Source of the DNA: an uncultured Actinomycetes bacterium
GTDB taxonomy: Bacteria > Actinomycetota > Actinomycetes > Nanopelagicales > Nanopelagicaceae
Length of the DNA: 18,112 bases
Direction: 5' to 3'
Assembly: GCA_903827345.1 (NCBI GenBank)
Contig: CAIKID010000279.1
Coordinates: 1-18,112 of the forward strand
Shown: piece after piece, positions 12,702-18,112 of the stretch
Layout of the letters: each line of letters starts with the position of its first letter
How positions within the stretch are numbered: position 1 is the first letter of the stretch
Position numbers and translations under genes: made by a program
Notes under the pieces: model-generated
Databases searched by the model: none
What the model saw: the letters and a program-made list of their open reading frames with translations, nothing else
Told to the model about the DNA's origin: nothing

Positions 12702-15428
12702 TTAAGCTCGCTTCTTCTCGCGAATCTCAAATACCTGGATGACGTCGCCAACTTCGAGATCCTTGTATGAACCGAGTCCAATTCCGCACTCATATCCATC
12801 CTTGACCTCAGTTGCATCATCTTTGAAGCGGCGGAGTGAATCGATGGTGAGGTTCTCGCCCATGATTGCGCCATTTCGCAAGGTGCGAGCCTTGGCATTT
12901 CGACGGATGAATCCATCGAGCACCAAGCAACCAGCGATATTTCCCACCTTGCTCGACTTGAAGATGTCGCGTACTTCAGCGTTGCCGAGTACAACCTCTT
13001 CGTATTCCGGCTTGAGAAGTCCCTTGAGCGATGCTTCGATCTCTTCGATGGCTTGATAAATAACGGTGTAGAAACGGACTTCAACACCCTCTTGATCGGC
13101 GAAGATTGCGGTTTGTGGTTCTGGCTTAACATTGAAGCCGATAATGACGGCGGTTGATGCAGAAGCCAAGGTGACATCGTTCTTGGTAATAGCTCCAACA
13201 CCACGGTGAATAACGCGCAGATCAACTTCGACGCCAACATCGAGCTGGAGAAGAGCATCTTCGAGAGCTTCAACAGAACCGGAAACGTCACCCTTGAGGA
13301 TGAGGTTAAGGGTGCTGACCTTGGATTGCTCCATAAAGTCTTCGAGTGAAACCTTCTTACGAGTCTTTGCGAGCATGGCATTACGCGTAGCTAGCTGACG
13401 CTTTTCAGCGATCTGGCGCGCAGTGCGGTCGTCTTCGGCAACCATAAATGTGTCACCAGCGCCGGGAACTGAGGTGAATCCCAGGACCTGGACTGGACGA
13501 GATGGTCCGGCTTCAGAGACTGCATCCCCATTCTCATCGAGCATGGCACGTACGCGACCGTATGCACCGCCTGCGACGATAGCATCTCCAACATGGAGCG
13601 TTCCGCGCTGCACAAGAACTGTGGCGACTGGTCCGCGACCCTTATCGAGGTTCGCTTCGATTGCCACTCCTCGCGCGGCATCATCAGCGATTGCACGTAG
13701 ATCGAGCGCGGCATCTGCAGTAAGCAGAACGCTATCGATCAACGCATCAAGGCCTTCGCCTGACTTCGCCGAAACGTTTACAAATATGGTTGTTCCGCCG
13801 TACTCCTCTGCGATCAAGTTGTACTCGGTCAATTGTTGGCGGACCTTATCGGGGTTCGCGCCTTCTTTATCGACCTTGTTCACTGCAACAACGATTGGGA
13901 CATCCGCTGCCTGAGCGTGGTTAAGCGCTTCAATGGTCTGTGGCATCACGCCGTCATCGGCTGCAACAACCAAGATCGCGATATCGGTGACCTTGGCACC
14001 ACGGGCACGCATAGCTGTGAAGGCCTCGTGACCAGGGGTATCGATAAAGGTGATTGCGCGTTCCACGCCATCATGCATGCGGTGAATTTGATAAGCACCG
14101 ATGTGCTGAGTGATTCCACCTGCTTCAGACTTAATGACTTCAGTCTTACGAATGGCATCCAGGAGGCGGGTCTTACCATGATCGACGTGTCCCATAACGG
14201 TAACGATCGGCGAGCGCGTAACGAGATCTTCCTCGGCAATATCTTCTAGCTCTTGTTCGAGGTCGATATCGAACTCTTCAAGAAGTTCGCGATCTTCGTC
14301 CTCAGGGCTAACAACCTGAATAACGAAACCTAGTTCGCCACCCAAAATCTTGAAAGTATCTTCATCAACAGATTGAGTCGCAGTGACCATCTCACCTAGG
14401 TGGAACAGCGCCGACACGAGTGAAGCTGGATCGCCACCAATCTTCTCTGCGAAATCCATCAGAGTCGCACCGCGACGAAGGCGAATTACAGTCTTTCCAT
14501 CACCATGAGGAACGACAGCTCCTCCGAGCGATGGAGCAGCCATATTGTCGAACTCTTCACGTAACGCCTTCTTGCTCTTATGCGCCTTACCCTTCTTGCT
14601 TCCTTGCTTACCGAAAGCTCCAGCGGTACCGCCGCGTTGATGGCGACCGCCACCCTTTCCACCGAAGGTAGATGGTGCACCTGTTGAAGGTGCTGCAGAT
14701 GGTGAACGATAAGGAGAACCAGCGCCGGCGCCACCTGGACGTGGTGCGCCTGCACCAGTTCCTGTGCCGGGAGCTCCAGCTGGACGCGCTGGACGCGCTG
14801 CGAAACCGGGACGAACTGCTCCGGGACGATTACCTGACATAGGTGGACGTTCGCCGGGACGAATAGGGCGATTTGCTGGTGGACGCGGCATCGCGCCGCC
14901 AACAGCTGAGGTGAAGGGATTATTTCCGGCACGTGGTGGGCGCGGAATTGCGCCGGCAGCAGATGCGGGAGTGGTTGGAGTTGCAAAGGGATTGTTTCCG
15001 GGACGCGGTAGATGAGGTGTTGCATCCTCTGCCGCTGGGGCATCATTTGATGCAGCAGGTGCGACTGGCGCGGCAGGAACTACCGGTGGCCGTGGCATTG
15101 CACTCGCTGGAGCGGTTGAACCCGCAGATATTCCCAATTGATTGCGGGTGCTCTCATCGAGTTGCGCGATGGCAGCATCAATTTCCGCTTGGGTTGGTTC
15201 GGCTTTCTTGGCAGCGCTCTTCTTGGCGACCGCTTTCTTGGCAGGCGCTGGAGTACCTTCCGCCGGTTTCATATCGGGGAACTTCTCCATCAACTTGCGC
15301 ACGACAGGCGCTTCTACCGTTGATGATGCTGACTTAACGAACTCGCCAACTTCTTGTAACTTAGCGAGGAGCTCTTTACTGTCGAGCCCTAACTCTTTTG
15401 CTAATTCGTAAACGCGGACCTTTGCCAC
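12702..15428 (-). CDS. infB: Translation initiation factor IF-2
   Basis: GTPase that brings initiator fMet-tRNA to the 30S subunit and promotes subunit joining. 908 residues. In order: IF2_N domain (residues 1-50); Lys/Ala-rich segment (about 60-80); a Pro/Gly/Ala-rich disordered linker (about 100-275) with repeated PRP/GNNPF units; a basic patch (about 273-290) leading to a second N-domain; and the G domain with GHVDHGKT at 413-420, DTPGH at 463-467, NKVD at 517-520 and SAK at 553-555, followed by the beta-barrel, domain 3 and the fMet-tRNA-binding C-terminal domain. All G motifs are intact. The start is GTG at 15428, supported by AGGAAGG 5 bases upstream and by the conserved AKVRVYELAKELG start. 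Confidence 0.98.
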   Translation of the reverse strand: MAKVRVYELAKELGLDSKELLAKLQEVGEFVKSASSTVEAPVVRKLMEKFPDMKPAEGTPAPAKKAVAKKSAAKKAEPTQAEIDAAIAQLDESTRNQLGISAGSTAPASAMPRPPVVPAAPVAPAASNDAPAAEDATPHLPRPGNNPFATPTTPASAAGAIPRPPRAGNNPFTSAVGGAMPRPPANRPIRPGERPPMSGNRPGAVRPGFAARPARPAGAPGTGTGAGAPRPGGAGAGSPYRSPSAAPSTGAPSTFGGKGGGRHQRGGTAGAFGKQGSKKGKAHKSKKALREEFDNMAAPSLGGAVVPHGDGKTVIRLRRGATLMDFAEKIGGDPASLVSALFHLGEMVTATQSVDEDTFKILGGELGFVIQVVSPEDEDRELLEEFDIDLEQELEDIAEEDLVTRSPIVTVMGHVDHGKTRLLDAIRKTEVIKSEAGGITQHIGAYQIHRMHDGVERAITFIDTPGHEAFTAMRARGAKVTDIAILVVAADDGVMPQTIEALNHAQAADVPIVVAVNKVDKEGANPDKVRQQLTEYNLIAEEYGGTTIFVNVSAKSGEGLDALIDSVLLTADAALDLRAIADDAARGVAIEANLDKGRGPVATVLVQRGTLHVGDAIVAGGAYGRVRAMLDENGDAVSEAGPSRPVQVLGFTSVPGAGDTFMVAEDDRTARQIAEKRQLATRNAMLAKTRKKVSLEDFMEQSKVSTLNLILKGDVSGSVEALEDALLQLDVGVEVDLRVIHRGVGAITKNDVTLASASTAVIIGFNVKPEPQTAIFADQEGVEVRFYTVIYQAIEEIEASLKGLLKPEYEEVVLGNAEVRDIFKSSKVGNIAGCLVLDGFIRRNAKARTLRNGAIMGENLTIDSLRRFKDDATEVKDGYECGIGLGSYKDLEVGDVIQVFEIREKKRA

Positions 15429-15433
15429 AGTTG

Positions 15434-15440
15434 CCTTCCT
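15434..15440 (-). promoter_or_regulatory. Shine-Dalgarno fixing the GTG start of infB
   Basis: Minus-strand AGGAAGG lies 5 bases before GTG (15428-15426) and agrees with the conserved IF2_N start right after it, so GTG is preferred over any internal ATG. Confidence 0.7.
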
Positions 15441-15468
15441 GGTTCTCGGCCCCTGCGTCTATCGCTGA

Positions 15469-15474
15469 AGCCTA
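15469..15474 (-). promoter_or_regulatory. Possible internal -10 element before infB
   Basis: TAGGCT fits TANNNT about 40 bases before the infB start and lies downstream of a hairpin. The surrounding CTTATTTAGGCTT closely resembles the CTTATTCCTTAGGCTT preceding ftsK. This is pattern only. Confidence 0.25.
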
Positions 15475-15488
15475 AATAAGTGCCTTAC

Positions 15489-15511
15489 TCATGAGCGCGC
15501 GGTGCTCATGA
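15489..15511 (-). promoter_or_regulatory. Perfect hairpin in the ylxR-infB spacer
   Basis: The transcript reads UCAUGAGC-ACCGCGC-GCUCAUGA: eight perfect pairs with a seven-base loop, placed in the 97-base spacer between ylxR and infB. No U tract follows, so a plain intrinsic terminator is unlikely; attenuation, processing or a stability function are possible. It is the strongest simple stem-loop in the nusA-infB cluster. Confidence 0.55.
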
Positions 15512-15525
15512 TTGAGTGTGTGCCT

Positions 15526-15804
15526 TCATTTTTGCTCCTTAGGATCTTGCTGGTTAATCATTGAACTGCTTTTAAGAAAAGCCTCTAGGCCTTCGGTGTG
15601 AAGATCTCCCCCGGACTTAAAGGCCCGATTAAAAGATCTCCGCAACTTTGCTACCTCGAAGCATTTCGGGTGTAGCCAAGCTCCTCGACCGCCGAGTGTG
15701 TGACTGGGGTCTGGAGTTACCTGACCTTCGACCAACACAAGGTGGAGGAGTTCTTTCGAACTCTCCCGGCTCCTACACGCGATACAACTGCGCATCGGGA
15801 CCAT
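15526..15804 (-). CDS. ylxR: YlxR family RNA-binding protein
   Basis: Small basic YlxR (DUF448) protein, 92 residues. The family signature is present: RSCIACRSR at residues 5-13, then GGRGAWLHPKCFE at 38-50 and a basic helix KLRRSFNRAFK. In Bacillus and Clostridioides members it has been linked to nucleoid association or RNase P; here only the family can be stated. ATG at 15804, 11 bases after the nusA stop; a second in-frame ATG at codon 4 is possible. The AAGG Shine-Dalgarno overlaps the nusA stop codon and lies in a small hairpin. Position between nusA and infB is canonical. Confidence 0.92.
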   Translation of the reverse strand: MVPMRSCIACRSRESSKELLHLVLVEGQVTPDPSHTLGGRGAWLHPKCFEVAKLRRSFNRAFKSGGDLHTEGLEAFLKSSSMINQQDPKEQK

Positions 15805-15818
15805 TAAGGAGAACCTTA
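15805..15818 (-). promoter_or_regulatory. Hairpin joining the nusA stop codon, the ylxR ribosome binding site and the start
   Basis: The transcript reads UAAGG-UUCU-CCUUA-AUG. The five-base-pair stem uses the nusA stop codon UAA and the AAGG Shine-Dalgarno as its 5' arm, and the 3' arm abuts the ylxR AUG. A terminating ribosome would melt it. The repeat is seen; control of ylxR by termination at nusA is inferred. Confidence 0.4.
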
Positions 15819-16898
15819 CTCGGTCGCAGCCGTGGGGCGTAATTCCTCATCTTCCGCGAGCGCAGCGAGCTCGGCGGCGGCCGCTGCGGCAGCCTCAGCC
15901 TTAGCGATATCGCTCGGTTTGAGCAGCCGCTCAACGGGATTATCTGGATGGATATCCATGCGCCAGCCGGTGAGTTTCACCGCGAGTCGGACATTTTGGC
16001 CATCTTTTCCGATAGCAAGAGATAGTTGATAATCGGGAACGATCACCTTTGCCGACTTAGCCAGCAGGTCGACGATCTCAACGCTAGAGACGCGGGCCGG
16101 CGCCAACGCGCTAGCGACATATGCAGCGGGATCTTCCGAAAAATCTACGATATCGATCTTCTCGCCATGAAGTTCATCCATGACCGCTTTAGCGCGCGCA
16201 CCGACGGGACCGATGAGGGCGCCCTTTGGACTTACTCCGGCGCGGTGGGAGCGAACAGATACCTTTGAGCGTTGACCTGGTTCGCGCGATACGCCAACGA
16301 TTTCAACTACATGATCCTTAAGCTCGGGAACTTCCAAGGTAAAGAGCATCTTTACAAAGAGTGGGTGGGTGCGCGAGAGAGTAACTTCGGGGCCTTTTTC
16401 ACCCTGACGCACATCGACTACATAGGCCTTAATTCGATCGCCATGCTTGTAGTGCTCTGTCGGGACTTGTTCAATGAGTGGAATCTTTCCCTCAACTTTG
16501 CCAAGATCAACATAGATAATATTTACATCGCGCCCCTGCTGCACGATTCCAGAGATAATGTCTCCGACGCTTCCGGTGAATTCGGCGACGATGACCGCAT
16601 CATTGCTGGCTCGCATCTTCTCTTTAAGCACCTTGCGCACGACTGATTTGATCTTACTTTCAAAGCCCTCGGGCATATGCGTAATGGTTTCAGTGTAAAT
16701 ACCTTCAGCATCGAATTGTGGAACGTGAATAAAGATTTCACCGGTCTGGCGATTGAGAACTGCACGACCTTGAGGCATCGCTTCAGGTAGTTCGGCATAA
16801 CTCTCTGTGACGGTCTGCTCTATGGAATTGAGAAGCTTTTCGAGCGGGATGCCTTTTTCTACGGTCATCGCCAAGAGGGCATCTACATCAACGCTCAT
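15816..16898 (-). CDS. nusA: Transcription termination/antitermination factor NusA
   Basis: RNA polymerase-associated factor controlling pausing, termination and antitermination. 360 residues in order: NusA N-terminal domain (about 1-100), S1 domain (about 108-178, GDIISGIVQQG to VTLSRTHP), KH1 (about 205-270, GALIGPVGARAKAVMDEL and GEKIDIVDFSEDPA) and KH2 (about 275-320, SLAIGKDGQNVRLAVKLTGW). A short Ala/Glu-rich tail follows and there are no C-terminal acidic repeats, as in other actinobacteria. In KH1 the usual DxxGACxG reads SPKGALIG, a mild departure. ATG at 16898 overlaps the rimP stop by four bases (ATGA). Confidence 0.97.
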   Translation of the reverse strand: MSVDVDALLAMTVEKGIPLEKLLNSIEQTVTESYAELPEAMPQGRAVLNRQTGEIFIHVPQFDAEGIYTETITHMPEGFESKIKSVVRKVLKEKMRASNDAVIVAEFTGSVGDIISGIVQQGRDVNIIYVDLGKVEGKIPLIEQVPTEHYKHGDRIKAYVVDVRQGEKGPEVTLSRTHPLFVKMLFTLEVPELKDHVVEIVGVSREPGQRSKVSVRSHRAGVSPKGALIGPVGARAKAVMDELHGEKIDIVDFSEDPAAYVASALAPARVSSVEIVDLLAKSAKVIVPDYQLSLAIGKDGQNVRLAVKLTGWRMDIHPDNPVERLLKPSDIAKAEAAAAAAAELAALAEDEELRPTAATE

Positions 16899-17350
16899 TC
16901 TTGTTCAGCCTGCTTCAGCGATTTAAATTCAATTTCAACGTGTGCCGTATTGACATCGGCAAGTTGGATGGGTTGTGCATCAACTTCGACAGTGGATTCG
17001 CGCAGATCGCCGATTCTTCCCTTAACCAATGTTCCGTTATGGAGAACCAGAGTCACTAAACGTCCATGATTCTTACGCCAGTGTCGGGGCAGAGTTAAAG
17101 GTCGATCAATACCAGGAGAGGAAACTTCGAGAGTAAATGGGGTCTCGCCCAGCTCGGGAAGGTTTTCTAGGATTTCAGAGATCTCTTTGGTGACTGAGGT
17201 AACTTGATCAAGATTGAGATGGGTCTCGCTATCGACAATAACGGTGAGGGTTGTTGGTGAGCCACCAGTGAGGGTGACCTCTTCCAAATAAATGCCAGTT
17301 CCTTCGAAGGTGGGGGTAATCGCTGCGATTACTGCTTCAATAATGCTCAT
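16895..17350 (-). CDS. rimP: Ribosome maturation factor RimP
   Basis: Assists assembly of the 30S subunit in the cytoplasm. 151 residues, normal for the family, with an N-terminal alpha/beta domain and a C-terminal SH3-like barrel. The family signature TLEVSSPGIDRPL is at residues 73-85. ATG at 17350; GGAAAAGAGAG upstream gives only a loose Shine-Dalgarno. It overlaps nusA by four bases, the canonical rimP-nusA start of the cluster, and lies only 22 bases after a permease gene on the same strand, so the cluster promoter may lie inside or before that gene. Confidence 0.95.
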   Translation of the reverse strand: MSIIEAVIAAITPTFEGTGIYLEEVTLTGGSPTTLTVIVDSETHLNLDQVTSVTKEISEILENLPELGETPFTLEVSSPGIDRPLTLPRHWRKNHGRLVTLVLHNGTLVKGRIGDLRESTVEVDAQPIQLADVNTAHVEIEFKSLKQAEQE

Positions 17351-17372
17351 TACTGGCTCTCTTTTCCGCTAT

Positions 17373-18112
17373 TTAGTTGTAGATCCAATCATAACTCAAC
17401 TTGGCGATGAGAGCCGCCACAACAAAGAGGAAAACCTTGCGCACCAGGGGAGAGCCCCCGCGTATCGCCAGACGTGAACCAATCACCGCGCCCAAAACAT
17501 TTGCGATAGCAAGCGCTAATCCAAGGCGCCACCAGATGTGGCCAGTGAGTTGAAAGGTCGCGATCGCCCCGAAATTAGTGGCGATATTTACCAGCTTGGC
17601 GGTGGCGCTCGCTTTTAGGAATTCATAACCGACAACAATCACCAATAAGAAAACCAAGAAGGCACCGGTCCCGGGACCGAAGAGGCCATCGTAAAAGCCA
17701 ATGAGTAGACCACACGCTGCAACAATCCAAAGCCTGGTTGCATGGGTGTAACGCAATCTTTCGCTCAAACCTAGATCGGGTTTGCGCCAGGTGTAAATGC
17801 CAACGAGTACTAAGAGCGTGAGGATCAATGGATGAAATACCGAAGTTGGAAAATGTGCCGCGATATGAGCTCCAGCAACTGAACCGATGAGCGCGGGCAA
17901 CGCCATAGTTATTGTTAATCGCAGATCGGGCCTTACCTTCCTAAAATAGGAAGCGGCGGCAGTTGACGTTCCAAAGATCGATGGAATCTTGTTGGTACCA
18001 AGAATCATCGGTATTGGTTTATCAGAAATTCCGATTAAGAGCGCTGGCAGTTGCACCAATCCCCCGCCACCTGCGACCGCATCGACAAAACCAGCGAAAC
18101 CCGATGCCAGGG
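17373..18112 (-). CDS. TSUP (TauE/SafE) family permease, N-terminus beyond the right edge
   Basis: Membrane permease of the sulfite exporter TauE/SafE family, which moves sulfur- or carbon-containing organic anions. Reading minus from the edge gives LASGFAGFVDAVAGGGGLVQ, the family's first repeat motif, so the gene continues past 18112; the internal TTG at 18059 is not the real start. Other family blocks: GTNKIPSIFGTSTAAASYFRK, and in the second half the matching repeat GFYDGLFGPGTG followed by ATAKLVNIATNFGA. About seven hydrophobic segments are visible. Only a few residues seem to be missing. The substrate cannot be inferred. Its position 22 bases before rimP is not part of the usual rimP-nusA cluster. 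Confidence 0.92.
   Translation of the reverse strand, partial: LASGFAGFVDAVAGGGGLVQLPALLIGISDKPIPMILGTNKIPSIFGTSTAAASYFRKVRPDLRLTITMALPALIGSVAGAHIAAHFPTSVFHPLILTLLVLVGIYTWRKPDLGLSERLRYTHATRLWIVAACGLLIGFYDGLFGPGTGAFLVFLLVIVVGYEFLKASATAKLVNIATNFGAIATFQLTGHIWWRLGLALAIANVLGAVIGSRLAIRGGSPLVRKVFLFVVAALIAKLSYDWIYN

Noticed and set aside
12623..15046. Long alternative frames inside infB (12623-13381 and 14486-15046 minus, 13423-13914 and 14764-15015 plus)
   Set aside because: They arise from the biased composition of infB and its repetitive linker; their proteins are low-complexity and the true frame carries all IF2 motifs.
17373..18059. TTG at 18059 as the start of the TSUP permease
   Set aside because: The frame continues upstream to the edge and encodes the conserved GFVDAVAGGGG motif, so the gene is simply cut by the window.
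1..18112. CRISPR arrays, tRNA/rRNA genes, insertion sequences, prophage or defence genes
   Set aside because: No regularly spaced repeats, cloverleaf-like segments, transposase or phage motifs were seen; all coding space is taken by chromosomal core genes.

Overview
The window is an ordinary-looking, gene-dense stretch of an actinobacterial chromosome. The evidence is the gene order rimP-nusA-ylxR-infB-rbfA-truB-ribF-rpsO-pnp-M16 protease-dapB and thyX-dapA-rnj-ftsK, a mycoredoxin-type glutaredoxin, an IF2 with an actinobacterial PRPGNNPF-type linker, and thymidylate synthesis by ThyX. Base composition is about half G+C, genes abut or overlap by 1-4 bases, and there is little spacer DNA. This fits a streamlined, lower-GC aquatic actinobacterium (for example the Nanopelagicales/acI group), but that placement is an inference and I cannot fix the species.

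Layout, in transcription order on the minus strand (right to left). (1) 18112-17373: a TSUP (TauE/SafE) permease, cut by the window edge. (2) 17350-10525: the ribosome and translation cluster rimP, nusA, ylxR, infB, rbfA, truB and ribF, almost without gaps. (3) 10382-7755: rpsO and pnp, each with a structured leader. (4) 7747-5730: an M16 zinc peptidase and dapB, with an ATGA overlap. (5) 5701-5447: a small glutaredoxin. (6) 4443-1102: thyX, dapA and rnj, again nearly without gaps. (7) 1050 to the left edge: the N-terminal half of ftsK. The only plus-strand genes are azlC-azlD (4500-5450), a two-gene branched-chain amino acid exporter lying between thyX and the glutaredoxin.

How the genes fit together. 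rimP, rbfA, truB, rpsO and infB act in 30S maturation, tRNA modification and initiation; nusA and ylxR link this to transcription and RNA biology. pnp and rnj supply 3' and 5' RNA decay. dapA and dapB are the two committed steps toward diaminopimelate and lysine. thyX uses FAD, whose synthesis is completed by ribF. ftsK handles chromosome segregation at division. No CDS-free stretch exceeds 300 bases; the largest spacers are 9966-10112, 10383-10524 and 15429-15525, and all three contain inverted repeats.

I found no undescribed multi-gene system. The most interesting signals are regulatory: a candidate S15 leader with a hairpin in front of the rpsO ribosome binding site, a long stem-loop in the rpsO-pnp spacer, a thyX start that fits a leaderless promoter exactly, and a recurring arrangement (dapA, glutaredoxin, ylxR) in which the Shine-Dalgarno sequence is one arm of a short perfect hairpin just before the start codon.
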